A stretch of 64,000 nucleotides of DNA from DASRDR01 sp035550795 (GTDB lineage Bacteria > Methylomirabilota > Methylomirabilia > Rokubacteriales > DASRDR01). Both the position numbers and the translations under genes were made by a program. The stretch lies in assembly GCA_035550795.1 (NCBI GenBank), contig DASZOL010000052.1, positions 124,001 through 188,000 of the forward strand. Direction: 5' to 3'. The notes under the pieces were generated by a model. It was not told the origin of the DNA. It was given only the letters and a program-made list of their open reading frames with translations, and searched no databases. This document shows positions 42,639 to 51,783 of the stretch, in pieces; within the stretch, counting starts at the first letter, position 1, and the number at the start of each line of letters is the position of its first letter.

Positions 42639-44300
42639 ATGACTAAGCGGAGACGTGACGCACGCGCCCAGGCGCTGTTCGATCAGCGGCCTCCGGCCGA
42701 CGCGGTGTCCTACGTGCCGCCGCCCGGGCGGCTGAGCTACATCATCAAGCTGGTCGGGACCGACAACGACCGCCTCACCCGGCCGGGCGACGACGGCTTG
42801 TGGTGCTACACAGACCGCCTGAGTTACCGGCCGGGGGAGGAGGTGCGGTTCCACACCTCCACGTCGGCCTCCCGGTACTCGATCGAGGTGGCGCGGATCG
42901 GCGCTCGCCGCGAGGTGGTGTGGACGCGGAGCGGCATCCGGGGCGCACTCCACCCGACGCCGGCGGAGGCGTTCGCCCGCGGCTGCGGGTGGCCGGACAG
43001 CCTCGCCTTCAGGGTTCCGGGGGAGTGGCGGTCCGGCTACTACGCGGTGACCCTGCGCGCGGAGGGCGCCCGGGGCGAGCCCCTCGAGTGGGATCACTTC
43101 TTCGTCGTGCGCGCGCCCGCCCGCCGGCGCACGGCAAGGATCCTGATGGTCCTGTCCACCAACACCTACGCCGCCTACAACAGCTGGGGCGGCAAGTGCC
43201 TCTATGCGAGCGACGACCGCTCGGTGGCGTCGCGCCTCTCCTTCCAGCGACCGTGGCAGCGCGGCCTCCTGCACCGGGAGCCAAGCACGATCCGCAACAC
43301 GAACACCGGCACCCCGGGCTTCGGCGAGCGGCCTCTCGTCGACGCGTTCCCCCGCCACGTCGCGCAGGGCTACCACCACTGGACCCGGTTCGCCGGCTTC
43401 CAGACGTGGGAGTCGATCTTTGTGCAGTGGATGGAGGCCAGCGGGTACTCGCTGGACTACTGCGTGCAGGGAGACCTCGACCGCCACCCGGACGTGGTGA
43501 ACGGGTACCGCATGCTGACGACGGCGGGCCACGACGAGTACTGGACGTGGCAGGAGCGCGACGTGGTGGACGACTTCGTCGCCGCCGGCGGTCACGCGGC
43601 GTTCTTCATCGGCAACGCCGCGTTCTGGCAGGTTCGCCTGGAGAACGACGGCCACGAGATGGTCTGCTACAAGTACGTGCCGGAGTTCGATCCTGTCTAC
43701 GGCACCAAGCAGGAGCGGTACCTGACCGGGATGTGGTCGAACCCGCGCACGGGGCGGCCCGAGAACCAGACGTTCGGCCTGTCCTTCACCCGCGGCGGCT
43801 ACCACCGCCTCGGGTACGTCACGCCGCGCTCCTCCGGCGGGTACATGGTCTACCGGCCCGGGCACTGGGTCTTCGCCGGCACCCAGCTGGAGTACGGCGA
43901 CGTCTTCGGGGCACGGGACCGGATCGTCGGGTACGAGTGCGACGGGCTCGACTTCGCGATGCGCGACGGCCTGCCCTATCCGACCGGCCGCGACGGCTCG
44001 CCGAGGACTACCGAGATCCTGGCGCTGGCGCCCGCCTCGCTGGGCGAGCGGCCCTCCCACGAGCGCGAGCTCATGTGGGATCAGCGGGACCTGGAGGCGG
44101 TGGTGCGCCAGCTCGAGGGGACGGTCACGCCCGCGCGGCTGGAGAAGTATCGCCACGGCACCGCGGCCATGATCACCTACAATCGGGGCAAGGGGACGGT
44201 GTTCAACTGCGGCTCAACCGAGTGGGTGTACGGCCTGCAGGGCCGCGACCTGTTCGTCGAGCGGGTCACGCGCAACATCTTCGACAGGCTGGGAACCTGA
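42639..44300 (+). CDS. DMFase large-subunit C-terminal-domain protein (short paralogue)
   Basis: 553 residues. The sequence is a second member of the N,N-dimethylformamidase large-subunit family: ILMVLSTNTYAAYNSWGG corresponds to the TFTYIVYAN region, and AGHDEYWTWQERDVVDDF plus FFIGNAAFWQVRLE to THPEY and GGNGFYWR of the longer paralogue at 28.6 kb. The LamG-like module is absent. The conserved Tyr177/Tyr180 and Glu300 are kept, but no Tyr is found in about 200-225, where the second iron-binding Tyr should lie. Activity may therefore differ. ATG 42639 has GAGGAG 12 bases upstream. It follows the pyruvyl transferase fusion by 73 bases. Confidence 0.8.
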   Translation: MTKRRRDARAQALFDQRPPADAVSYVPPPGRLSYIIKLVGTDNDRLTRPGDDGLWCYTDRLSYRPGEEVRFHTSTSASRYSIEVARIGARREVVWTRSGIRGALHPTPAEAFARGCGWPDSLAFRVPGEWRSGYYAVTLRAEGARGEPLEWDHFFVVRAPARRRTARILMVLSTNTYAAYNSWGGKCLYASDDRSVASRLSFQRPWQRGLLHREPSTIRNTNTGTPGFGERPLVDAFPRHVAQGYHHWTRFAGFQTWESIFVQWMEASGYSLDYCVQGDLDRHPDVVNGYRMLTTAGHDEYWTWQERDVVDDFVAAGGHAAFFIGNAAFWQVRLENDGHEMVCYKYVPEFDPVYGTKQERYLTGMWSNPRTGRPENQTFGLSFTRGGYHRLGYVTPRSSGGYMVYRPGHWVFAGTQLEYGDVFGARDRIVGYECDGLDFAMRDGLPYPTGRDGSPRTTEILALAPASLGERPSHERELMWDQRDLEAVVRQLEGTVTPARLEKYRHGTAAMITYNRGKGTVFNCGSTEWVYGLQGRDLFVERVTRNIFDRLGT

Positions 44301-44436
44301 GTCGCACCCGCCGGGGATCACGGGCCGGCCATGTGGCGCGACCGCCCACACGGGCGCCCCGGCGCGGATTCCTGGTCCCGTCGCCTCGACCCGGGCACAC
44401 ACCGGGCGCCTGGCGCCCTGACCGGCTCGCTCGCTC

Positions 44437-46872
44437 ATGGGCGGGGCCGGCGTCGAGCTGCGACCCGGTGCGGCGATGACGGCGAGCGCTGCCGCGCCCC
44501 CAGCGCGGTCCGGCTCCCTCCTCCAGCGCGCGTCTGGCGCCGTGCTGCTGGTCTGTGGACTGGTCGCCATGCTCTCCCCCCTCGGCGCGGGCAGCTGGGC
44601 CCTCTCGATCCTGGGACTGGCTCTCGTCGGCGCGGGGGCGGCCCAGCTCGTCCAGGTGCTGTGGCTACGCCCCGCGGCGGCGACGTCCGTCATCTACCTC
44701 TCGGGCGTGCTGATGATCCTGGGCGGGCTCTTGCTCTTCGCCTGGCCTCTCAGGGTCGTCGGCGGACTGCTGGGTCTTCTCACTTTCATCGTGGCGACCG
44801 ACGGCGTCGCGCGGATCGCTGGTGCTCTCCGAGGTCCGGGTGGGTCCGCGCGCTGGTTGACCCTGCTCAACGGCGCCGTCGACCTCCTGCTCGCCCTCCT
44901 CATCTGGCGGCAAGGCGCCTCCATGGGGGTGGCGGTCCTGGGCGTCGGCCTCGGCCTCTACGTCATGTCCGCCGGCTGGAGAGCCCTCCTCGTCCCCGAG
45001 GAGGGGACCGAGGACATCGAGCTCGCCCGGTCGAGCGACGACCACCCGGACGGCCAGCTCGGCCTGCCGCCGCACGCAGAGCTCGGCCGGCTGCGGGTTC
45101 GCGCCGTCGAGCGCGAGACGGCTGCGGTGCCCCTCAACGCCGTCTGGATCGTCACCCTGATCCTGGTGTTCTTCGCCATCCACGCCGGGCGCCTCCAGTC
45201 GGACTGGACCTGGATCGGCCTGATCTCCCCGCTCGTCGCGGTCGTCGGCGACGTGCTGTCCGCCCTGCTGCTCGCGGCGCTGCTCCTCCCTGCCCGGCTC
45301 ACGTGGCGCCGCCTCACGCGTCCCCTCGAGCGGCACCTGTGGGTTCACCGTCTTTCCGGCCAGGCGGAGATCGGCGGCCGCGGTGTTGGCGAGCGCGCCC
45401 TCACCTGGTGGCTCGACCACCGCCTCCGCTGGGCCGTCAGGCTCCGCCTCGGCCGCGGATCGCTCCGGGCGGCCGTTCAGCAGGCGCTCAGGATGACCCT
45501 GCCCCTCGTGGCCGTGCTCGTGGCCATCAACCCCATCTGGGGATTCAGCTGGTACTTCAACACGGAGAACTGGGCGAGTGCAGTCTGGCAGCGCGTCACC
45601 GAGGCGCGGACCGACATCTGGCGCGAGTCGATGATCGCCGCCGTCGCGCAGGGGGCGGAATCCGCCGGCGTGCCGCCGGAGGCGCTCTTCGCGGTATCGC
45701 CGGACGGTGTCCACGACGCCGCGGACTGGAGCTTCCTGGTCATCGGGGATCCCGGCGAAGGCGACCCGTCACAGGCGTCGCTCCGAGACCGCTACCTCGA
45801 TCTGGGCCGGCGCTCCGACGTGAAGTTCCTGGTGCTGGCGTCGGACGTGGTCTATCCGGGCGGGGCCGCACGCGACTACGAGTTCAACTTCTACCTGCCC
45901 TTCAAGGGGTTCGAGAAGCCGATCTACGCGATTCCCGGGAACCACGACTGGTTCAGCGCCCTCGACGGCTTCGCGGCGAACCTGATGGAGCCGGTCGCTG
46001 CCCAGGCGGCCATGAGCGCGCGCGAGCCGTTGACCAGGCTCATGACGCCGCCCGACCGCCTTGGCGTCGAGGCCGCGCTGGCCGAGGCGGCGCGGCTACG
46101 GAGGGAGTACGGGGTCCGCACCGCAGAGCAGCGCGGACCGTTCTTCGAGCTCCACGGGCGCGCGTTCTCGCTGATCGCCGCCGACACCGGCATCCTGCGT
46201 CGCCTCGGCCCCGCTCAGGCGGCATGGCTCGAGCGCGCACTCGGGCGGGCGGGCGACCGCTTCACGATGGTCATTCTCGGGCACCCGCTCTACGCCGGCG
46301 GCGCGTACCAGGGCGCCGACGAGGCCTTCGGCGCGATCCATCGGCTCCTGCGCGAGGCTCGAGTCCCCATCGTCATGGCCGGAGACACCCACGACTTCGA
46401 GTATTATCGGGAGCGCTACGACACGCCCGGGGGCTCGCGGGTGATGCACCACTTCGTCAACGGCGGCGGCGGCGCATATCTCAGCATCGGCACCGCGCTC
46501 GCCTGGCCGGCAGCGGCTCCGGTGCCCGACTGGGCCTTTTACCCGAGCCCGGACGCCGTCCGCGCGAAGCTCGATAGCGAGACCAGCCGATGGAAGTGGC
46601 CCGTGTGGTGGTGGATCAAGCGCTTCGGCGCCTGGCCGGTCTCGGTCGAGTCGCTGTCGGGCGCGTTCGACTTCAATCGCGCGCCGTTCTTCCAGAGCTT
46701 CATGGAGATCCGGGTGGAGGGCTCCCAGGGACGGGTGCGGCTGATCCTCCACGGAGTCCGGGGACCGCTCCGCTGGCGGGATCTGCGCACCGGGGGCGCG
46801 GTGCCCCCACCCGGCGCGAGCCCGGAGGACCCGGCCGAGTGGACCGTGCCGTTCGGAGCGGGCTCCGCATGA
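44437..46872 (+). CDS. HdeD-like membrane domain fused to metallophosphatase
   Basis: 811 residues. 25-190: six short hydrophobic helices (SGAVLLVCGLVAMLSPLG, SGVLMILGGLLLFAWPL, GVAVLGVGLGLYVMSAGW), like HdeD/DUF308. 230-290: two more helices. 360: another hydrophobic segment. 430-700: calcineurin-like phosphoesterase with VIGDPGEGD (Asp438), VLASDVVY (Asp470), PGNHDWF (501-507), ILGHPLYAGG and AGDTHDFEYY. The C-terminal 90 residues form a soluble beta domain. So a membrane-anchored phosphoesterase is likely. Start ATG 44437 or 44476; neither has a good ribosome site. Confidence 0.82.
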   Translation: MGGAGVELRPGAAMTASAAAPPARSGSLLQRASGAVLLVCGLVAMLSPLGAGSWALSILGLALVGAGAAQLVQVLWLRPAAATSVIYLSGVLMILGGLLLFAWPLRVVGGLLGLLTFIVATDGVARIAGALRGPGGSARWLTLLNGAVDLLLALLIWRQGASMGVAVLGVGLGLYVMSAGWRALLVPEEGTEDIELARSSDDHPDGQLGLPPHAELGRLRVRAVERETAAVPLNAVWIVTLILVFFAIHAGRLQSDWTWIGLISPLVAVVGDVLSALLLAALLLPARLTWRRLTRPLERHLWVHRLSGQAEIGGRGVGERALTWWLDHRLRWAVRLRLGRGSLRAAVQQALRMTLPLVAVLVAINPIWGFSWYFNTENWASAVWQRVTEARTDIWRESMIAAVAQGAESAGVPPEALFAVSPDGVHDAADWSFLVIGDPGEGDPSQASLRDRYLDLGRRSDVKFLVLASDVVYPGGAARDYEFNFYLPFKGFEKPIYAIPGNHDWFSALDGFAANLMEPVAAQAAMSAREPLTRLMTPPDRLGVEAALAEAARLRREYGVRTAEQRGPFFELHGRAFSLIAADTGILRRLGPAQAAWLERALGRAGDRFTMVILGHPLYAGGAYQGADEAFGAIHRLLREARVPIVMAGDTHDFEYYRERYDTPGGSRVMHHFVNGGGGAYLSIGTALAWPAAAPVPDWAFYPSPDAVRAKLDSETSRWKWPVWWWIKRFGAWPVSVESLSGAFDFNRAPFFQSFMEIRVEGSQGRVRLILHGVRGPLRWRDLRTGGAVPPPGASPEDPAEWTVPFGAGSA

Positions 46873-47072
46873 TCCAGGGGAGGGCGCTCCGCCGCGGCGG
46901 CCCTGGCCTCCGAGACTCCCCGACCGAGGATCGCGGTGGCCCCCGGCCGCCGGCCGCGTTACTCTAGCCCCTCAAAGTGGAGACGCGCTGGGAGCCCCCC
47001 CGGCGGGGGCGGATCCCCCACGCGCAGGTGCTTGGTCGTTCACCGTCGACGTCAACGCCAGGGAGGACATCC

Positions 47073-48251
47073 ATGCGTAGACTCGTGATCGGACTGGTCA
47101 GCCTCGCGGTCTCGATGCTCGCCGCGTCCGCGGCGGACGCGCAGGGAACCGTCAAGATCGGCCTGATCCTGCCCTATTCCGGTCAGTTCGCCGATACGGC
47201 GACGCAGATGGACAACGGCATCAAGCTCTACCTGAAGAAGCATGGCGACACCGTGGCCGGCAAGAAGGTCGAGATCATCCGGAAGGACGCCGGCGGCCCC
47301 TCGCCGGACGTCGCCAAGCGGCTCGCGCAGGAGCTCGTCGTGCGCGATGGCGTGGACATCCTCGCCGGATTCGTGCTCACGCCCAACGCCCTCGCCGCGT
47401 CCGACGTGTCGGATCAGGCGAAGAAGTTTATGGTGATCATGAACGCGGCGACGTCCATCATCACCACCAAGTCGAACTACTCCGTGCGCACGTCCCTCAC
47501 GCTACCGCAGGTGACCGAGTCCCTGGGTGGCTGGGCGTACAAGAGCGGCGTCCGGAAGACCTACACGATGGTCTCGGACTACGGGCCCGGTCACGATGCC
47601 GAGGGCGGGTTCCAGCGGGCCTTCAAGGCGGCGGGCGGCGAGATCGTCGGCTCCGTGCGCTTCCCCCTGGCGAATCCCGACTTCTCCGCGTTCGTGCAGC
47701 GCGCGAAGGACCTGAACCCCGAGTCGATCTTCATCTTCGTGCCGGGCGGCGCCCAGCCGGCGGCGCTCGGAAAGGCCCTGGCCGAGCGCGGGATCGATCC
47801 CAAGAAGATCAAGGTCCTGGGGACGGGCGAGGTCACCGACGAGACCGCGGTGAGGAACATGGGGGATGCCGCGCTCGACATCATCACCGCCTGGCACTAC
47901 GACTACAACCACGACTCGGCACTGAACAAGGAGTTCGTCCGCGAGTTCGCGGCGGAGAGCAAGGTGAACCCGAACTTCTTCGCGGTGGGCGGCTACGACG
48001 GCATGCACCTCATCTACGAGGCGCTGAAGAAGACCAGCGGCAAGACCGACGGGGACAGCCTCGTCAACGCGGCCAAGGGCATGAAGTGGGAGAGCCCGCG
48101 CGGTCCGGTGTCCATCGACCCCGAGACGCGCGACATCATCCAGACGGTCTACATCCGGCGCGTGCAGAAGGTCGGCGGCAACCTGGTCAACGTGGAGTTC
48201 GACAAGATCGAGAACGTCAAGGACCCGGTGAAGGCGTCGATGAAGAAGTAA
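47073..48251 (+). CDS. livK: branched-chain amino acid-type substrate-binding protein (second LivK)
   Basis: 392 residues. The signal peptide MRRLVIGLVSLAVSMLAASA ends near ADAQG; then TVKIGLILPYSGQFADTATQ, VDILAGFVLTPNALAASDV, YTMVSDYGPGHDAEGGFQ and YDGMHLIYEAL, a type I periplasmic binding fold. GGGAGGA lies before the ATG. First gene of a complete liv operon. It differs strongly from the first LivK of the window, so the ligand is likely different. Confidence 0.92.
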   Translation: MRRLVIGLVSLAVSMLAASAADAQGTVKIGLILPYSGQFADTATQMDNGIKLYLKKHGDTVAGKKVEIIRKDAGGPSPDVAKRLAQELVVRDGVDILAGFVLTPNALAASDVSDQAKKFMVIMNAATSIITTKSNYSVRTSLTLPQVTESLGGWAYKSGVRKTYTMVSDYGPGHDAEGGFQRAFKAAGGEIVGSVRFPLANPDFSAFVQRAKDLNPESIFIFVPGGAQPAALGKALAERGIDPKKIKVLGTGEVTDETAVRNMGDAALDIITAWHYDYNHDSALNKEFVREFAAESKVNPNFFAVGGYDGMHLIYEALKKTSGKTDGDSLVNAAKGMKWESPRGPVSIDPETRDIIQTVYIRRVQKVGGNLVNVEFDKIENVKDPVKASMKK

Positions 48252-48282
48252 GCCGCCGGTTGTCGTCCCTCCGGCCGGCGGC
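48252..48282 (+). promoter_or_regulatory. stem-loop between second livK and livH
   Basis: The 8-base arms gccgccgg (48252-48259) and ccggcggc (48275-48282) are perfect complements and begin immediately after the livK stop. The livH start is 18 bases further on. Same position as the stems after the other binding-protein genes. Confidence 0.45.
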
Positions 48283-48300
48283 CGGGGCGGGCGGCCCGCC

Positions 48301-49164
48301 TTGATCGGCCCCGGTCTCGGCGTGCTGTTCGATGGGTTCGCCTACGGGATGCTCCTGTTCCTCCTGTCGGTGGGCCTGTCGGTGACGCTGGGAATGATGA
48401 ACTTCGTCAACCTGGCGCACTGCAGCTTCGCCATGCTGGGCGGCTACGTCACGGTCACGCTGATGAACGAGCTGGGGTGGCCGTTCCTCGCCACGCTGCC
48501 CTGCGCGTTCCTGGCGGCGGCCGCGGTGAGCGTGGCGCTGGAACGGACGCTGTACCGCCGGCTGTACCGGGCCAGCGACCTCGACCAGGTCCTGCTGACT
48601 ATCGGGCTCGCGTTCATCTCGGTCGCGGCGGCGGCGTACGTCTTCGGGACCGTGCTGCAGCCGATCAGCATGCCGCCCTATCTGCGCGGGTCACTCGCGA
48701 TCCTCGGGGTCCGCCTCGGCGTGTACCGGCTGTTCCTGGTCGGCACGGCGCTGGTGATCACGCTCATCCTCGTCGCCGCGCTCGAATACACGCGGTTCGG
48801 CGCGCAGGTGCGGGCGGCCGTCGACAACCAGCGCATGGCGCGGGGCCTCGGCATCGACGTCGACAGGGCATTCGCGGTGACCTTCGCACTGGGCAGCGGG
48901 CTCGCGGGTCTCGGAGGAGCGCTCGCCATCGAGATCATCGGCCTCGATCCGGCGTTCGCGTTCACGTATCTCGTCTACGTCCTGATCGTGGTCTCCGTCG
49001 GGGGGCTCGGCTCCATCGGCGGCTCCTTCGCCGCCGCCAGCCTGATCGGGGTCAGCGACGTCGCGGGGAAGTACTACGTGCCCGAGCTCGGTGCGTTCCT
49101 CATCTACCTGGTCATGATCCTCCTGCTGATGTGGCGGCCGGCCGGCCTGCTCGGGCGGCGCTGA
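48301..49164 (+). CDS. livH: branched-chain amino acid-type ABC permease (second LivH)
   Basis: 287 residues, polytopic. GFAYGMLLFLLSVGLSVTLG, MNFVNLAHCSFAMLGGY, the EAA region VRAAVDNQRMARGLGIDV and VVSVGGLGSIGGSF are typical. TTG start at 48301. The stop overlaps the livM ATG (TGATG). Confidence 0.9.
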   Translation: MIGPGLGVLFDGFAYGMLLFLLSVGLSVTLGMMNFVNLAHCSFAMLGGYVTVTLMNELGWPFLATLPCAFLAAAAVSVALERTLYRRLYRASDLDQVLLTIGLAFISVAAAAYVFGTVLQPISMPPYLRGSLAILGVRLGVYRLFLVGTALVITLILVAALEYTRFGAQVRAAVDNQRMARGLGIDVDRAFAVTFALGSGLAGLGGALAIEIIGLDPAFAFTYLVYVLIVVSVGGLGSIGGSFAAASLIGVSDVAGKYYVPELGAFLIYLVMILLLMWRPAGLLGRR

Positions 49165-50168
49165 TGGCGGGGATGCCGCCGGCATCGGCCGCCGGGGCGG
49201 GCGCCCTCCCGTACCTGGAAGCGGAGACCCGGTGGCAACCGCCGGAAGTGGCGTTCTGGCTGGCCACCCTCCTCCCGTTCGTCCTATTCCCCTCCTACCT
49301 CGTCCTCGCGAGTCAGATCGCCATCACGGCGCTCTTCGCGCTCTCGCTCGACCTGATCCTCGGGTACGCGGGCATCGTGTCCCTGGGCCATGCCGCGTTC
49401 TTCGGCCTGGGCGCCTACGCGGCCGGCATCGCGTCGCGCGAGGGATGGGGGGAGCCGCTGTCCGGGCTCCTGATCGCGTCGGTGGTCGCGGGCGTCGTCG
49501 GCTACGCGGCGAGCTTCGTCGTGGCCCGCTTCCGCCACCTGGCGCTGATCATGATCACGCTCGGCCTGGGCGTGCTCCTCCACGAGGCGGCGAACCGGGC
49601 GCACTGGCTCACCGGGGGCGCTGACGGTCTTCAGGGCGTGCAGACCTGGCCGCTGTTCGGTCGCCTGCGCTTCGACCTGTACGGGTACACGGCGTACGCC
49701 TATTCGCTCGCCGTCCTGTTCGTGGTCTTTCTGGCGATCCGGCGCACGACCCATTCGCCGTTCGGGCTCGCGTTGCGTGGCATCCGGGAGAACGCGACGC
49801 GGATGCCGGCCATCGGCGCCCCGAGCCGCGCGCACGTCCGCCGCGCCTACACGATGGCCGCGGTGGTCGCCGGGGTGGCCGGCGGCCTGCTCGCCCAGAC
49901 GACCGAGACCGTCGCGCTCGAGGTGCTCAGCTTCCAGCGCTCCGCCGAGCTGCTGGTGATGCTCGTGCTGGGGGGCGCGGGCCGGCTCTACGGCGGCCTG
50001 ATCGGCGCGATCATCTTCATGGTCGCCCGGGACCGCTTCTCCGGCATCAATCCCCAGTACTGGTACTTCTGGATCGGCCTGCTCCTGGTCGCCGTGGTGA
50101 TGTTCCTGCCCAACGGCATTCTCGGCGGGGTCGCGCGGATCACCGTCCGACGACGGAGCGTTCACTGA
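49164..50168 (+). CDS. livM: branched-chain amino acid-type ABC permease (second LivM)
   Basis: 334 residues, polytopic. LSLDLILGYAGIVSLGHAAFFGLGAY is the LivM hallmark, followed by RHLALIMITLGLGVLLHE, LRGIRENATRMPAIG and LVMLVLGGAGRLYGGLIGA. The ATG overlaps the livH stop; its own stop overlaps the CTG start of livG. Confidence 0.92.
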   Translation: MAGMPPASAAGAGALPYLEAETRWQPPEVAFWLATLLPFVLFPSYLVLASQIAITALFALSLDLILGYAGIVSLGHAAFFGLGAYAAGIASREGWGEPLSGLLIASVVAGVVGYAASFVVARFRHLALIMITLGLGVLLHEAANRAHWLTGGADGLQGVQTWPLFGRLRFDLYGYTAYAYSLAVLFVVFLAIRRTTHSPFGLALRGIRENATRMPAIGAPSRAHVRRAYTMAAVVAGVAGGLLAQTTETVALEVLSFQRSAELLVMLVLGGAGRLYGGLIGAIIFMVARDRFSGINPQYWYFWIGLLLVAVVMFLPNGILGGVARITVRRRSVH

Positions 50169-50920
50169 GCGCGCCGGCGCTGGCCACGCGGGGGCTCGAC
50201 AAGAGCTTCGGGTCGCTGGTCGTCGCCAGCGACATCGCGCTGACGCTCCCGCCGGGAGAGCGGTACGCCCTGATCGGGCCGAACGGTGCGGGCAAGACCA
50301 CGCTGATCAACCTGATGACCGGGATGCTGCCGCTCGACCGGGGCCAGATCTTCCTCGGCGGAAGGGAGATCACGGAGCTCACGCCGGAGGAGCGCGTCAA
50401 GCGGGGGCTGGTGCGGACGTTCCAGGTCAACACGCTGTTCCCGCACCTCAACGCCCTGGAGGCGGTGACGCTGGCCGTCTGCGAGCGGCGCGGCGTCGCG
50501 GACGTCTTCTGGCGGCGGCTGCCGACCTTCCGGGACGCGGTCGAGGAGGCCCACGACATCCTCGTGGCGTTGCGCCTCGGAGGGAGCTGGCATCAGCCGA
50601 CCCGCGAGCTGCCCTATGGACGGCAGCGGCTCCTCGAGATCGCCCTGGCACTGGCGACCAAGCCGAAGGTCCTTCTGCTCGACGAGCCGGCCGCGGGCGT
50701 TCCCCACGAGGAGAGTGCGGAGCTGTTCGACGTGATCGCCAGCCTGTCGCAGGACATCGCGGTGTTGTTCATCGAGCACGACATGAACGTTGTGTTCCGG
50801 TTCGCCAGGCGCATCATCGTCATGGTCGGCGGGAGGATCCTGGTGGAGGGCGGTCCCGACGAGATCGCCGCCGACCCCCGCGTCCGGGAGGTGTACCTTG
50901 GCAGGGCCCGGCATGGCTGA
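50165..50920 (+). CDS. livG: branched-chain amino acid-type ABC ATPase (second LivG), probable CTG start
   Basis: 251 residues from CTG 50165. Walker A GPNGAGKTT, RTFQVNTLFPHL, signature-like LPYGRQRLLEIALAL, Walker B VLLLDEPAAGVP and IEHDMNVVFRFA show a LivG-family ATPase. The first ATG in frame (50315) lies after Walker A and cannot be the start. No ATG/GTG/TTG occurs upstream in frame; CTG 50165 overlaps the livM stop (CTGA), has CGGAG six bases upstream and gives the family N terminus SAPALATRGLDKSFGSLV. Confidence 0.88.
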   Translation: MSAPALATRGLDKSFGSLVVASDIALTLPPGERYALIGPNGAGKTTLINLMTGMLPLDRGQIFLGGREITELTPEERVKRGLVRTFQVNTLFPHLNALEAVTLAVCERRGVADVFWRRLPTFRDAVEEAHDILVALRLGGSWHQPTRELPYGRQRLLEIALALATKPKVLLLDEPAAGVPHEESAELFDVIASLSQDIAVLFIEHDMNVVFRFARRIIVMVGGRILVEGGPDEIAADPRVREVYLGRARHG

Positions 50921-51644
50921 GCCCCTGCTCGCGCTCGACGGCGTGCGCGCGGGCTACGGCGACGCCGTCGTGCTGGACGGCATCGCGCTCGATGTCCCGG
51001 CGCAGGGCAGCCTGTCCGTGCTCGGCCGCAACGGCGTGGGCAAGACGACGCTGCTCCTCACGATCATGGGCTACACCGACGTGCGCCGCGGGACGATCAG
51101 GTGGCGTGGGCGCGACGTCACGCGGATCCCGCCGCATCGCCGCGCCCTCGACGGGCTTGGCTGGGTTCCCCAGGAGCGCGAGATCTTTCCCTCGTTGAGC
51201 GTCGAGGAGAACCTGACCGTGGCCGCGCGCCCGGGGCGCTGGGACCTGCGAAGGGTCTACGCGCTGTTCCCCCGGCTCGCGGAGCGCCGCGGCAGCCCGG
51301 GCCACCACCTGTCCGGGGGCGAGCAGCAGATGCTCACGATCGCCCGCGCGCTGATGACGAATCCGGCGCTGCTCCTGCTGGACGAGCCGCTCGAAGGGCT
51401 GGCGCCGATCGTCGTCGAGGAGCTGACGGCGGCGATCCGGCGCATGCGGGCCGAGGACGGGGCCGCCGTCATTCTGGTCGAGCAGCACGCCGAGGTCGCC
51501 CTGTCGCTCACCGAGACGACCCTCGTGCTGGAGCGCGGCAGCATCGTCTACCGGGCTGCCTCCCAGGCCCTGATCGAGGACCCGGCGACGCTCGATCGGC
51601 TGGTCGGCCTGCGCATGGCAGGCGGCGCCAGAAGAGCCGGCTGA
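50913..51644 (+). CDS. livF: branched-chain amino acid-type ABC ATPase (second LivF)
   Basis: 243 residues. Walker A GRNGVGKTT, VPQEREIFPSLSV, signature LSGGEQQMLTIARAL, Walker B LLLLDEPLEGLAP and LVEQHAE. The ATG overlaps the livG end (ATGGCTGA). Completes the second liv operon. Confidence 0.92.
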   Translation: MAEPLLALDGVRAGYGDAVVLDGIALDVPAQGSLSVLGRNGVGKTTLLLTIMGYTDVRRGTIRWRGRDVTRIPPHRRALDGLGWVPQEREIFPSLSVEENLTVAARPGRWDLRRVYALFPRLAERRGSPGHHLSGGEQQMLTIARALMTNPALLLLDEPLEGLAPIVVEELTAAIRRMRAEDGAAVILVEQHAEVALSLTETTLVLERGSIVYRAASQALIEDPATLDRLVGLRMAGGARRAG

Positions 51645-51783
51645 GGGCGCGGTCGCCTGGGCCGCGCCGGGGCCTGGAGAGCGCCGCGCGGCCGCGGCGG
51701 AGGGGCTCCGAGGAGCGCAGGTCCGCCGCCTGTTCAAGGTCGCCCGGCGCGGGTAAAGTGCGTAATGGGAGGGCGAACGGGAG

